Positions 9,990 to 22,440 of a DNA stretch of 64,000 nt are shown piece by piece. The notes below the pieces were generated by a model, which saw only the letters and a program-made list of their open reading frames with translations, had not been told where the DNA came from and did not search any database. Source of the stretch: Tenrec ecaudatus (Eukaryota; Chordata; Mammalia; Afrosoricida; Tenrecidae); assembly GCF_050624435.1 (NCBI RefSeq), contig NC_134534.1, positions 65,805,501 to 65,869,500 on the forward strand. Reading direction: 5' to 3'. Position 1 is the first letter of the stretch. Every line of letters begins with the position of its first letter. A program made the position numbers and the translations under genes.

Positions 9990-10930
9990 CTATTATGTTG
10001 TTGCTGTTACATGCCATTGAGTAGGTTCTGACCCATAGTAATCCTATGCACAACAGAACAAAACCCTTTCTGATCCTCCCCCATCCTCACTATTGTTCTT
10101 CTGCCTGAGCCCATTGTTGCGGCCACTGTGTCCATCCATCTAGTTGAGGGCCTTCCTCTTTTTCCCCCACGACCCCTCCCCTATACCTTTGTCTTCTAGA
10201 GCTGCCCTTTGAAATGTTTTATTCAGCTCTTTGACTTCATCTTTTCTTTCATTTGCTTTAGCTACTCTACAATTAAGAGTAAGTTTCAGAGTCTTTTCTG
10301 ACATTCACTCTGATCTTTTCTGCTTTCCCCATCTTTTCAATGACCTTTTGCTCTCTTCCTGAGTTATGGTCCTGATGTTCTCCCACAGCTCATCAAGTCT
10401 TCTGTAAGTAGTGTTCAACGCATCAAAGCTGTTCTTGAAACAGGTAAGAGAGACTCGAGGTTGTATTTTGGAACTTGCAGACTTGTTTTCATATTCTTCA
10501 CCTTCAACCTGAACTTACACATGAGCGATTGGTGATCTGTTCCACAGTTAGTCCCTGGTCTCATTTTAACTGCTGATATTTAGCCTCTCCATCATCTTGT
10601 TCTAGAGATGCAGTAAACTTCATTTCTATGTAGTCCATCTAGAGAAGTCCACATATGTAAGACCCCTTCTCTGTTGTTGAAAAAAGGTGTTTGCTATGAA
10701 TAAGTGCTTGAATTTCCAGCTTCATTTCTATCACCAAGGTAATATTTTCCAACTATGGTCCTTTTCTTTGTTTCTAGCTTTTGCATTCCAATGGCAAATA
10801 ATTATGAATGCATTGTTTGATCCATTTTTGACTGAAGTCGTTGGTAGAATTCTTCAATTTCTTCATCACTTGCTTTTGTGGTTGGTGCATAAACTTGAAT
10901 AATAATCAACAAACTGTGCAAGTATCATAG
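9990..10930 (-). mobile_element. RTE LINE, second rearranged copy
   Basis: A second RTE 3' end begins near 10,000 ('CATGCCATTGAGTAGGTTCTGAC' on plus) and is followed directly by middle-region sequence. At 10,790-10,910 the antisense encodes the endonuclease segment 'APTTKASDEEIEEFYQ'. The order shows deletions relative to a full RTE. No frame is intact. Confidence 0.65.
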
Positions 10931-11837
10931 TCCTCCCATGGGTCGATCCACCATCACTGCGTTCTCAATAATTTCTGTCTGATAGGGCAAATGTTTGAGT
11001 CCCTTGCCTGTGGCTAGAGGGGATCTTCCAGGGGCTTAATCTGACTAGGTACTCTGCAATGAATTTTGGGGTCCCACTGTCCTCCATAACAAACAAATTG
11101 GGTGATAATTTATTGAAGGCAAATATCAGCAGGGTCATGTGATAACAATTAACATACTAACTGTTCTTGGACTGGGGCTGGAGTTAAATGGGAGCCTAGA
11201 ATCCATCTGCTTATGAATGACTCTGGTTTACATCGGAGGTTACATTATGAGAAAACCACAAACCCACAGCAACAACAACAGCAACAGCCAAACAAACAAA
11301 AGACACAAAAGGCACAAAAACAAAAATCAAAGAAACAAAAAAAGAAAAACATTGTCAATCATCATCCCTCTGGGGTTTATAGGCAATTGCGTTGATAACA
11401 TCAGTATTTTTTTCAATGACATAGAATTTAAGATACTGTTGATAGGAGGAATTTATGTGAGTATAATCCAATTGAGTCTAGCTACAAGCTATGAGTTTTT
11501 GCTTTGTACAGATTGATTTCTTAATTGATTGAGCTCTGCTTACACAGTATGGGGATTAATGCTAGGGGGAAACATCCTGAATCAAGTCTTACAAGTGCAG
11601 ATCCTTGCCTAAAAGATTTAATCCTGTCATATTAATGCAAGGGGAGCGTATAAAATATATGGTGGCTCTGGGTCCCCTTTCATTGAGCACCCAATAAGAA
11701 GGGGTACCACCTAAGGTTCAATGACCACCATTTCCACAGTCTTGGGGTGGCCACCCTAAGGCCAAGGGCACAGAAGGCAAAACTTTCAATAACGCCCATT
11801 CATTCACAAAGGTAGAACCATGCCTGCCAGAATAATA
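10931..11837. other. Unannotated stretch with an A/C-rich simple repeat
   Basis: 11,262-11,350 is an A-rich, CAA/CAAA-type low-complexity tract. It produces an apparent Gln/Lys-rich open frame that I do not accept as coding. The remainder has no recognised feature. Confidence 0.5.
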
Positions 11838-11990
11838 CACTGTCATTGAGTTAATGCTGAGTCAGTGTGTCTCCCCTATGGGTTTCTGAGACTGTAACTG
11901 TTTATGGCAGTAGAAAGCCCAGTCTTTCTCCCTCGGAGCTGCTGGTGGTTTGGAGAAGTTTAATGCGTAACCACTACGTCCCTGGGCTCC
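11838..11990 (-). repeat. AfroSINE (minus)
   Basis: The plus strand shows 'CACTGTCATTGAGTTAATGC', 'CCCTATGGGTTTCTGAGACTG', 'AGCTGCTGGTGGTTTGGA' and ends 'CCTGGGCTCC', the antisense AfroSINE order from tail to head. Confidence 0.75.
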
Positions 11991-12814
11991 CATTACAAAT
12001 CACACTTAAAATAGTGCATCTATTGTTGTCTGAGGCACCAATTCATTTGGCACCCTCAAAGTAAGAGAGCTAAAGCAAAGTGTAGCTACCACCAATTTCA
12101 AAACCTCGGGATGGCAGTAGTTGTGGGATTCAAATAACTTAATAACCGAGTTTGCTGCCCTAATGACCTTTTCACTATATACATAAAAAAGATCTACCAA
12201 AAGGTAGTTTACTATTTCACACAGCTAGTACTTAAATAGAAACAATAAGAGAACTACACAACGATAGATGATGTTATGAGTTTTAAAATATCAATGAAAC
12301 ATATTAAGTAATACCTGATCCCCAAACAATAAAACTATTATTTAAGGTATTTCCATACTGCTTCTCGATTGGGTCCTCACTTGCTATTTTCTTCACTTTT
12401 ATCTAAGCCTCATCAGCTGTGCGATTTATCTCCGACAATCTTGTCACTGTAGGAGTTGGAGGTAGGCCCATTAGACCAATAATCACTGTGTTTGATATAA
12501 TAGGGACAGGTGACTTCTCTTCTCTGAACATATTATATTCATCTTTGAAAAATCCCTTTCCTTGTCTACTGAACTTACTGCAATTACTCTGACTATATTT
12601 TTAGCTCTTTGAACATTTTCAGGAATTGCATAATTTGGGGAATTTTTTAGAAAGTTTCTCATGAAATTGCAATCATCATTAATATCAATTTGGTAATTTA
12701 AATGCCATTAAATACAAGTAACTGTTGTTTAGCTGCTTTCCATGAAACTAGTTCTCCATCTCCCACAAATTGAGAAATTATTTATTTTTATCTTGAAATT
12801 GGCTACAACCTGCT
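11991..12814. other. Unannotated A/T-rich stretch
   Basis: No gene or confident repeat recognised. Confidence 0.5.
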
Positions 12815-14745
12815 TTTATTTTTTTTTATTTAAAATCATTTTATTGGGGACTCATTCAGCTCTTATCACAATCCATACACACATTCATTGTGTCAAGCAC
12901 ATTTGTACATACATTTTCAAAACATTTTCTTTATACTTGAGCCCTTGCTATCAGCTTCTCATCCTGCCCTCCTCATAAACCCTTGATAATTTATAAATTA
13001 TTATTATTTTTTCATGTCTTGCACTGACCGATGTCTTCCTTCACCCACTTTTCTATTGTCCATCACCCTGGGAGGGGTTATATGTAGATCATTGTGATTC
13101 AATCCTCCTTTCTCCTCCCCCTCTCCCCTTTCCCTCCTGGTATTGTTACTCTCATTGTTGGTCCTGAGAGGTTTATCTGTCCTGGATTCCCTGGGTTTTC
13201 TTATCTGTACCCCGTGTACATGCTTTGGTCTAGCCTGATTTGTAAGGTAGAACTGGGGTTATGATAGTGGGGGGGGGGAGTAGTGGGAGAAAGGAATCAT
13301 TAAAGAACTAGAGGAAAGTTGTATGTTTCCTTGGTGCTACACTGCACACTGACTGGCTTGTCTCTCCCTTGTGACACTTCTGTGAGTGGATGTCCAATTG
13401 TCTGCAGATGGGCTTTGGGTCTCCACTCCACATCCCCCCTCATTCACATTGATATGATTTTTTGTTCTGGGTCTTTGATGTCTGATACCTGATCCCATCA
13501 ACACCTCATAATCACACAGGCTGGTGTGCTCCTTCCCTGTGGGTTTTGTTGCTTCTCAGCTAGATGGCTGCTTGCTTACCTTCAAGCCTTTAAGACCCTA
13601 GATGCTATATCTTTTGCTAGCCAGGCACCATCAGCTTTCTTCACCACATTTACTTATGCACCTGCTTTGTCTTTAGCGATCATGTCAGAAAGGTGAGCAT
13701 CATGGAATGTTAGTTTAATAGAACAAAGTACTCTTGCATTGAGGAAGTACTTGAGTAGAGACCCAATGTTCATCTTCTACCTTAATACTTAACATATATG
13801 TACATAGAGCTATTTACCTACAGTTATATATAAATATACTTACATATGTACATGTCTGTATTTAGACCTCTATAGATGTCCTTTGCCTTCTAGCTCTTCC
13901 CTCTATTTTCTTTTACTTTCCTCTTGTCCCACTATCGTGTTCTGCCTTCATTCGCGTTTCATTAATTCCTCTTGGTTATATTGCCCTTGATGAAGGCCTA
14001 CCAGACATTCTAAGCCCTCCTTGCCATCGATTTTAGGTCACTTTTTCCATTGTCCCTGGGTTTGTTAACACCCGCTTACTTTCCCCTGCCTCCCCTTCTC
14101 CCATGGCCCAGCCCCCCACCCTGCCCCAACCATCATTCCCCTTGTTTTCTCCTCCGGATTGTTTATCCCACCTATCTTATCTAAACAGATATGCAGAGAT
14201 AATAATAAGCACAAAAATAAGGCAGAGCAAAACAAAACAACAAAAGAAAACAACAACAGGGGGCAGCAGGGAGGGAGGGGAAAAAAAGAGGACCTGATGC
14301 AAAGGGCTTAAGTGAAGAGCAAATGCTTTGAAAATGATGAGGACAAAAAATGTACAGATGTGCTTTACACAACTGATGTATGTATGGATTGTGATAAGAG
14401 TTGTATGAATCCCTAATAAAATGTTTTTTAAAAAAGGAAGAAAAAAAAAAGAGTTGTAAGCGCCCCCATTGTAATGATCTTTTAATAAAATGTTAAGAAA
14501 GAATAAAGATTTCTAATAAAAAAAGAAAACAACAAAAACTAACTACCAAAAAAGAAAAGCCTATTGATAGTTCCAGGTCTGTTTGTTGACGATTAGTGGT
14601 GTTTTCTGGTTGAGTCTGATGGGGTGCCACGCCCTGGCCCCACAGTCTATTTTTGGTATTCTGCCGGGTCTTCGTTGCTTTGCTCCTCTTGTTGCTCTGT
14701 TGCACGTCCTTGGCGTTTTGACCGGTCTGGTAGGGTCAGATTAAA
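12815..14745 (-). mobile_element. L1-type 3' UTR retroposon, copy 2
   Basis: The plus strand opens with T-rich sequence and 'AAAATCATTTTATTGGGGAC', the reverse complement of the family 3' end. It runs through the family body to 'GTCTGGTAGGGTCAGATT'. It lacks the roughly 245-bp internal duplication of copy 1. It aligns with copy 1 up to about position 4,725 of that copy and is interrupted by a nested plus-strand insertion at 14,257-14,520. Confidence 0.65.
14257..14520 (+). mobile_element. Nested L1-type 3' fragment in copy 2
   Basis: It is flanked by a perfect 15-bp duplication AAAAGAAAACAACAA (14,242-14,256 and 14,521-14,535). It is only the last roughly 170 bp of the family, with two successive tails ('CCTAATAAAATGTTTTTTAAA' near 14.43 kb, 'TTTTAATAAAATGTTAAGAAA' near 14.49 kb). 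Confidence 0.8.
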
Positions 14746-14759
14746 CGTTAAAAAGGAGT

Positions 14760-15640
14760 AGGAATGTAAATTTGTGATCCCCATGTTTTGAGGCTGCCCA
14801 GCTGCTCACCTTAGAGAGAGCCCTGATTACAAGTGCTATTTTAACAACCAGTTCACTGAGCTCAACGAAAAATTAGTTATCAGTTCTGCCCAACTGGCGT
14901 GAACTGGTTGAATCCCACCACCGGGTAGCAATCATCTGCTTCTTCTCGTACTTGGACATTACAACTGTGAATCTAAGGGAGTAAGTCCGTTCTATAGGTG
15001 AAGTTTACTATAGGTGAGTTTGAGGTAAAGCCCAGTTTACTAGTTGGAGTTTTCACATAAGGTTCTTCTGACATGGCCTTCTGAAAGATGGTCTGAACTT
15101 TGAAAGTGCAGAGTCTAAAGTCTCAGCTTAGTACAAGCAGTCAGGGTCACCAAGGGCTGGAGGGAAACGAGGTCAAATGTGTCCAATTAGGAACATAACT
15201 AACATAGTCTCTTCTTGTGGTCTATATAAGTAATGTTCAGCATTTTCCCCATTGCTAGGTTGTCCACTCAGTTTACTCAGCATCAGAAGTGTAATCTTCT
15301 CCTCTGAGACAGACAGGTCTAGTCCCTGCCATTTCTGCATTTTTATTTCCAGTACGGTTCCCTTATCACTCTTGCAGGAGTATCTGTAGACGGGGGCGAC
15401 CTCAAACAATGTTATATTGCAGTAACTGATTTGCTTTCTCTCTTTCCCCACATCTTGAGAAAAGGACCCCAGGTGAAACAAGGTCTCCTCTTTCTAAGTG
15501 GTTTTTAAGATGTACAAATAAAAGTGGGGGGGGATATATCATTAATGGACAATAGAAAGGACCACTGCCTAGTTGCTTGGGAGACCAAATTAGAAGATTA
15601 CATGTCCTGAGAGAAGAAACCTACCTTCATCTTCGTGTTT
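14760..15640 (-). repeat. Probable older L1 3' UTR
   Basis: This lies directly 3' of an L1 ORF2 remnant on the same strand with no obvious boundary near 15.6 kb, so it is most simply that element's 3' UTR. A 102-codon minus-strand open frame at 15,173-15,481 has no recognisable domain. A perfect 11-bp inverted repeat lies at 14,846-14,856 and 14,899-14,909. Confidence 0.4.
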
Positions 15641-17310
15641 TTCCTTATAGTAGTAGATTCACACAATACTTGTCCTTTTGTGATTGAGCAAATCTCTCAG
15701 TATAATGACTTTCAGGTCCATCCATTTCACGAGATGTTTCAGAGTTTCATCACAGTTTGTTTAAAGGAATGCATAGTCGTCTATTGTGTGTATTAACCAG
15801 TGTTTATCCACTCTTCTACCGATGGTAACTGGTGTTCTGTCTCTTACTTTTTGGGGATATATATCCAGCAGAGAGGTATTGCTGGGTCACATGGTATTTC
15901 TATTCTTAGTTGTGTTAGGTAGCGCCATATCACTTTCCACAATGATTGTACATTGTGGAAAGCCCAGCAGCAATGTATAATAGTTCCAATATATTTGCAC
16001 CCTCTCCAGCACTTGTCATTTTCCTTTCTGAATTGTGCCATCATTGTGGGTATAAGGTGAGATCTCATCTTTGCTTTGCTTTGTCTCTTCGGGAGAGCTA
16101 GTGATCATGAGCATTTCCTCTTGTGTTTGGTAGCCATTTAAGCATTGGCCCTTGTGAATTATCTCCTCAGTCCTTCATCCACCTTTAATTTGATTATTTA
16201 TTTCTTATTATGATGTTGCAGGAGTCTATAGATTTTAGTAATCAGGACCTTGTCCATTGTGTCACTGATAAAGATTATTTCCCATTCCGTAAGCTCTTCT
16301 TCTACTTTTTTTAAAGAAGTGTTTTGATGTGCATAAGTGTTTTATTTTTAATAGGTTCCAGTAGTCTATTTTGTCTTCCACTGTGTGTGCTTTCTTTAAA
16401 ATATTTGGTAGTCTATAAATGCCCTGCAATGCAGTAGGGCCCTTAAGTTTGTCCCAATTTCTCATTAATGATCCTAATAGCTCTGGGGATTACATTTAGC
16501 CTTGAGCTCATTTTTGTGCATGGAGTAAGGTATGGGTCCTTTTTCTGCAGATGGAGATCCAATTTTTCTAGCACCAATTGAAGAGAGTGTCTATTTACCA
16601 TGCAGCGTTCTTTGGTCCTTTGTTAAAAATCAGTTGCCTGTAGGTGGATGTTTTTTACTTTGGATCTTTCCATTCTGTTCCCTTGGCCTATGCATCTATT
16701 ATTGCACCAATATCAGGCTGTTTTGACTACTCTGGTTGTGTAATAGCTTTTGAGGTTGGGAAACTCAAGGTCCCCTACTTTGTTCTTTTTGAGAGGAATT
16801 TTTTGCTTCTCTCGGGCTTCTTCCTTCTCCATATGAAGTTGGTAATTAGTTTTTCCATTTCTTCCTAGAATGAATTTGGGATTTGAATAGCAATTTTGTT
16901 GTATTTGTAGGCTGCTTTAAGTAATATTGACATTTTCACAATATTAAGTCTTCCTATTTGTGGACATGGGATATTTTCCATTTGTGGAGGTTTCTTGTAA
17001 TAAAGTTCCGTAGCTTTCTTTGAACATGAAGTTTGCTTCTTTGGTTAGGTTTATTTCTAAGCATCTCATCTCTTGTGCAGCTTTCTCTATAAAATCATAT
17101 CTTCTGCAAATAGCGAGAGTTTCACTTCTTTTTTGCCCAAATGTATTCCCTTGATATCTTTCTGTGGTCTAATGGTTCTGGCTAAGACTTCCAACATGAT
17201 GTTGAATGAGAATGGTAATGGAGGCAATCCTTGTTTAGTTCCTGTTCTTAGGGGAAATATTTTCAGTGTCTCCACAATGAACTTGATGTTGGCCACTGGG
17301 TTTTCGTGGT
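15641..17310 (-). mobile_element. L1 ORF2 remnant (reverse transcriptase to C-terminus)
   Basis: The minus-strand translation near 17.1-17.3 kb gives the L1 reverse transcriptase block '[20 protein letters not shown]' then '[15 protein letters not shown]' (FADD box, here AEDM). Near 16.3 kb it gives 'MRNWDKLKGPTALQGIYRLP'. Near 15.85-16.07 kb it gives the ORF2 C-terminus 'LWKVIWRYLTQLRIEIPCDP'. The antisense of 'AAACATCTCGTGAAATGG' and 'CAATCACAAAAGGACAAGTA', typical of the end of ORF2, lies at 15,660-15,750. Stops and frameshifts throughout: non-functional. Confidence 0.85.
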
Positions 17311-17344
17311 ATTGGCTTTTTTTAAAATATATTTTTAATTTATT

Positions 17345-17890
17345 TGGTATTGGCTATTTTGAATCAAACAACCATACAATTTATTATGGCAGGAATCATC
17401 AAAAAGAGCATTTTAAGATCTATCTTGAAGTACAATGTGGTCTGGAATAGGATAATATCTATTTGCATATAAGGAAATCCAGTGAATACAACTTTTACTC
17501 AAATTTGTGCACCAACCACTAAAGTTTGTGATGAAGAAATTGAAGAATTCTATCAACTTCTTCAATCTGAAATTGATCATGCAATAAAATTGGATTGCCA
17601 ATGACTGGTGATTGGAATTTGAATGTTGGAAACAAAGAGAAGACCCTGGTGATAGAAATAAAGATGGAAATTGCATGATAGAATTTTGCAAGACTGATCA
17701 CGTCTTTATTGTAAATACCTCCCCCACCCCCAACACCATAAACTGCAATTACACACATGGTCTTCTCCAGATGGAATACAGAGAAACAAAATTGACTACA
17801 TCTGTGGGAAGAGACGATGGAGAAGTTTGATATCAGCAGCCACAACAATGGAAAGACTTGTTAAATATTACTTTGCTCATTGTAAAGTTT
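17345..17890 (+). mobile_element. RTE LINE fragment, endonuclease domain
   Basis: The translation across frames gives 'CAPTTKVCDEEIEEFYQLLQ', then 'TGDWNLNVGNKE' (the conserved GDWN of APE-type endonucleases) and 'RRWRSLISAATTMER'. The sequence is RTE/BovB-like with multiple disruptions. Confidence 0.75.
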
Positions 17891-18796
17891 GAGTCACTTA
17901 TCAGCGTATTTTATGAATATTTCAGGGCCAGCCTGAATGCTCTTCCTGGGAGCGTGCTGTGGAAGGAAACAGGAAGCAGGGAGGAGGACATCTGCTGACT
18001 TCCTGAGGCATGCTGACTTTTATAAATCTGCTCAGAATGAGCAGTAAACAGAAGACCAAAAAATGGAGGCTGGACGGCATCTTTGGCAAAAGCCTCTCCT
18101 TATGCCAAATGTGTTGTCTTAATCACTGTTCTCTCTTTTCCCTCTCTGGGGTCCAATATCCATTGCAATGGCTACACGGAACTCACAGGCAACATTTATG
18201 ATGAAAGGGTTTATTACATAAGCTAACAAGTTGCAATGTCAGTGAGAAATGCTCAGAATTTATTTGTTGTTGATAAGATATGTCACAAAGTTCTTTCAGG
18301 TTCTTTCTGGGAATGAGTGCCCAAAGGGGCAGCCCCCTCTGTCGGAAGCCTCAGTCTGAAGACCCTCAGCTCCACTCTAGTGGGTTAGAAAGCCTAGAAT
18401 CCCGAATTAAGTGCCTAGAGGCACCCCTCCTGCATAAAAACACTCAGCTCTACTTGGGTTAGAAGGTCCACAACTCTATTTCATGCTCTGACTCCCAGTT
18501 CCTCTATTACTCCTTTGATGTTATAGCGGTCTTATGGGTCCAAGAGATTTCTCAGGCAGGGATCTCAGGTCTATAGGAACCACTCCATCCCTGTCTCTTC
18601 TCTCTTGTTGGTGGTGAGATGCCCTTACAGCCACAAACAAAACATTCTTCCCAGATCTATGTAGGAAAAGATCATTTGGTAGGAGTTGTTGGCTAGATTT
18701 TGGGTACAAAAGCCATATTAAATAATCCACTCTCCCTAAACCAAGCAGCTAGTTCTTTGAGATCCTTCACAAAGGAGACTAACTCACACAAACTCT
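17891..18796. other. Unannotated stretch, possibly LTR-derived
   Basis: 18.12-18.73 kb is compositionally unlike its flanks and contains 'CAGCTC(C/T)ACT...GGGTTAGAA' twice, about 85 bp apart, suggesting a short tandem duplication. I cannot assign a family. No gene is recognised. Confidence 0.4.
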
Positions 18797-18968
18797 CACT
18801 GCCATTGAGTCAATTCTGATCATATGATTCTATAGGACAGAGATACTATAGCTGTGAGTTTCCGGGGTGGCGAATCTTTACAGGTGCAAGAAGATTCATT
18901 TCTCTCCCTTGGAGTGAACCTGCCAACCAGGTGGTTAGCAGCCCATTACGTACCTCGTTACACCACCA
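18797..18968 (-). repeat. AfroSINE (minus)
   Basis: The plus strand reads 'CACTGCCATTGAGTCAATTC' at the tail end and 'GGTGGTTAGCAGCCCATTAC' at the tRNA-like head. Confidence 0.75.
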
Positions 18969-19134
18969 CAAAGGAGACGAAAGAGCATTATTTGAGTCAC
19001 TGGATTCAGCACTATCTAAAGCCAGCAATTCTTGGATTTTTGGATACTGAAGGTAGCATTTCCCCCACTCATCTATCAGTCTGTGGTACTGTGGTGACTT
19101 GCATGTTGCTCTGGTGCTAAAAGATTTGCCACCA

Positions 19135-19345
19135 GTATTTCAAATATCAACAAAGTCACCCATGATGAACAGGTTTCTGCAGAGCTTCCAGACCAGGAAC
19201 AGAATAGGGAGATGGAAGAGGGAGTCTCCTTGGAGCAAGTATCCTCTGGAAACCTTACGAGTCGCATCACAACATTGCCTGATACAGGACTGCAAGCTGA
19301 GCCCCTCAGGCTGAAAGGAACTCAAAACATGGCTGGGGGAGAGCT
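19135..19345 (+). repeat. RTE LINE 5' region fragment
   Basis: 'CAGAGCTTCCAGACCAGGA', 'CATCACAACATTGCCTGATA' and 'GAGCCCCTCAGGCTGAAAGG' followed by 'ACTCAAAACATGGCTGGGGG' match the RTE 5' region order, just upstream of the block seen at 8.59 kb. Confidence 0.55.
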
Positions 19346-19433
19346 CTCTCTTAAAAGGAATCTAAGTATGCCCACGGCCGTCAAGGGCACACCCAGCCAA
19401 TTCCAGAAAGATAACCTTAGAAACCCTATCACT

Positions 19434-19570
19434 CACTCATTGCCATCAGGTGGATTCCCATGTATGGAGACCTCATAGGACAAGATGGAACTGCCCCTGT
19501 GGGTTTCTGAGACGGTAACTCTTTCTCCCTGGAAGCAGCTGGTAGTTTTGAACTACCAACACTCCTAGTC
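19434..19570 (-). repeat. AfroSINE (minus)
   Basis: The plus strand reads 'CACTCATTGCCATCAGGTGG', 'CCCCTGTGGGTTTCTGAGAC' and 'AGCAGCTGGTAGTTTTGAAC', with part of the head missing. Confidence 0.7.
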
Positions 19571-20309
19571 CGACTCAGGACCCCCTGCAGCACCACGACT
19601 CCTCTTCAAAGCCCGTCAGGCACTTCTACTTGGTCCATAGAGTTAGTATGGCTTGGAGTAGACTAAATGGCAATGTCGTTTTTTGTGTTTTTAGAATTCT
19701 TCATTTTAACTGTGTGCATCTAGGTTCATAGGAAAAATGAAAATTCTATGATCTTATTGAAGCAATATTTTTTCCTCATAAATTTAAATCAGCTTCAGTT
19801 TTTTGTTGATGGTGATTGTTAATACTTCAGGTTCTGGGATTTCTTGTCTAATCTTTAGGATAGTCAGGGGGAAAAAAGCAACGTAGGCCATTTTATCAAA
19901 GGGAAAGGAATTGTCCCACTATTGCCAGCCCCCTAATTTCCTGATTCACTATTTCCATCTTTAATGCTTTCCATGGCGGCTCATTTATAAAATGGTTTCC
20001 CTTATATGGACTCGGAAATAGGCTTCAGTGCTCACAAAGAGGAAATGGCTCTTTGGAGAATAACAGTTGATAATTTGTTCAGTGAGAGCAAAGTTTTCCA
20101 TTTCTACAAAGAAAGATTTTTAGACTGCTTATGAAATTTCTTTCACTGCACCAATATGTGGGCGCTTACCAGAGCAATTACAAGCAGAGAAATTAAGAGA
20201 AAGTACAAGGCCCAAAGAAATATGCACAGCAGGAGTTCTTGGAAGCAAGCTTAGAATCAGGAAAGTCTCAATGGGCAGGCCAAGGGGAAGGAGGAAGTAG
20301 CAATTTTTT
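19571..20309. other. Unannotated stretch
   Basis: No gene or confident repeat seen. 'GTTTTTTGTG' wording near 19.68 kb may be a further decayed SINE tail. Confidence 0.4.
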
Positions 20310-20448
20310 TCTTTTAAAAATAATTTTATTGGGGGTTCATACAAGTCTTATAACCATCCATCCATCCATGCATCCATGAATCCATGCATCCATCCATCCA
20401 TCCATTGTGTGAAGCACATTTGTTGCCATCACCATTCTCAAAACATTG
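20310..20448 (-). mobile_element. L1-type 3' terminus, inverted, with ATCC expansion
   Basis: The plus strand reads 'AATAATTTTATTGGGGGTTC', the reverse complement of the family 3' end, then an expanded (ATCC)n tract at 20,356-20,406 where other copies have a single 'ATCCATACAT'. It lies head-to-head against the plus-strand copy 3. Confidence 0.75.
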
Positions 20449-22440
20449 GAGAGGGAAAGGTTGGTGAAAGGAAGTGGTGTTAACCAACCCAGGGACAAGG
20501 GGACAATAAGTGATCCAAAGTCAGTGGGAAGGAGGGTGTAAGAGGCCTGGTAGGGATTGATCAAGGGCAATGTAACCCAGAGGAATTACTGAAACCCAAA
20601 TAAAGGCTGAGAATGAAATAGAGGAGAAAACTAAGAGGCACAGGGTATTTATAGAGGTCAAAATACAGGCATGTCCATATTTAAGTATATTTGTATAGAA
20701 TGATGGGGAAATAGATCTATGTGCCTCTATTTATAGGTTTAGTATTAAGGTAGCAGATGGACATTGGGCTTCCACTTAAGTACTCTCTCAATGTAAGAAC
20801 AGTTTGTTCTATTAAACTGGCATTATACGATGCTCACCTTTCCGACATGATCGCTGAAGACAAATGTGTCCAAAAGCAAATGTGGTGAAGAAAGCTGATG
20901 GGGCCCTGCTATCAAAAGATATAGCGTCTGGGGTCTTAAAGACTTGAAGGTAAACAAGCAGCCATCTAGCTCAGAAGCAACAAAGCCCACATGGAGGAAG
21001 CACATCAGCCTATGCGATCACGAGGTGTCGAAGGGATCAGGTATCAGGCATCATCAGAACAAAAAATCTTACCGTAGTGAATGAGGAGGCGAGTGCAGAG
21101 TGGAGATCCAAAGCCCATTTGTTGGCCACTGGAGATCCCCTTGCAGAGGGGTCTAGGTGAGGAGAAGAGCCAGGCAAGGTGTGATGTAGCAACGATGAAA
21201 AATACAACTTTCCTCTAGTTCCTAAATGCTTCCTCCTCCCCTCCCCCCACTATCATGATCCCAATTCTACCTTGCAAGGCTGGCTAGACCAGAGGATGTA
21301 CATTGGAACAGATAGCAACTGGAAACACAGGGAATCCAGGACAGATCACTCCTTCAGGGCCAGTGGTGAGAGTGGCGATACCTGGAGGGTGGAGGGAATG
21401 TGGGGTAGAAAGGGGGAACTGATTACAAGAATCTACATATAGCCTCCTCCCTGGGGGAGGGACAGCAGAGAGAGGGCGAGGGGAGATGTCGGACAGTGTA
21501 ACATATAAAAAAATAATAATAATTTATGAATTATGAAGGGGTCATGAGGTAGGGGGAAGTGGGGAGGGAGCGGGGAAATGAGCAACTGATATTAAGGGCT
21601 CAAGTAGAAAGCAAATGTTTTGAGAATGATCATGGCAACAAATGTACATATGTGCTTGACACAATGGATGTATGTATGGATTGTGATAAGAATTGTTCGA
21701 GCCCCCAATAAAATGATTTAAAAAATAATAATTTATAAACTATCAAGGGCTCATGAGGGAGGGGCAGAGTGGGGAGGGAGGGGAAAAAATCAGGACCTGA
21801 TGCCAGGGGCTTAAGTAGAGAGCAAATGTTTTGAGAATGATGAGGGCAATGAATGTACAGATGTGCTTTACACAACTGATATATGTATGGATTGTGATAA
21901 GAGTTGTATGTGCCCCTAATAAAACAATTAAAAAAAAAAAGAGAAATACAACTTTCCTCTAGTTCTTAAATGCTTCCCCCGCCCGCCACTATCATGACCC
22001 AATTCTACCTTGCAAGTCTGGCTAGACCAGAGGATGGACACTGGTACAGATAGGAGCTGGGAGTGCAGGGAGTCTGGGGCGGATAGTCTCTTCAGGACCA
22101 GTGGTGTGAGGGGTGATACTGGGAGGGTGGGTTGGAAAGGGGGAACTGATTACAAGGATCTACATGTGACCTCCTCCCTGGGTGATGGATAACAGGGATG
22201 TGGGTGAAGGGAGACATGGGATAGAGCAATGTAGGGTAAAATAATAATTTGTAAATTATCAAGGGTTCATGGGGGAGGGGGAGGGAGAAAATGAGGACCT
22301 GATGGGGCTTAAGTGGAGAGCAAATGTTTTGAGAATGATGAGGGCAATGAATGTACAGATGTGCTTTACACAATTGATGTATGTATGGATTGTGATAAGA
22401 GTTGTATGAGCCCCTAATAAAATGATTTAAAAAATTTTAA
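20449..22440 (+). mobile_element. L1-type 3' UTR, copy 3, with stacked 3' ends
   Basis: The family body begins near 'GTGGTGTTAACCAACCCAGGG' and carries one copy of the 'GTCTGGGGTCTTAAAG' block at 20.93 kb, so it lacks the internal duplication. Three 3' termini follow in series, ending near 21.72, 21.94 and 22.44 kb (each '(CCCAATAAAATGATTTAAA)'-like). The third repeat unit restarts at 'GAAATACAACTTTCCTCTAG' (21,945), a motif also present at 21,198. Confidence 0.75.

Noticed and set aside
11213-11516. Gln/Asn/Lys-rich open frames
   Set aside because: They come from an A/C-rich low-complexity tract, not from a protein gene.
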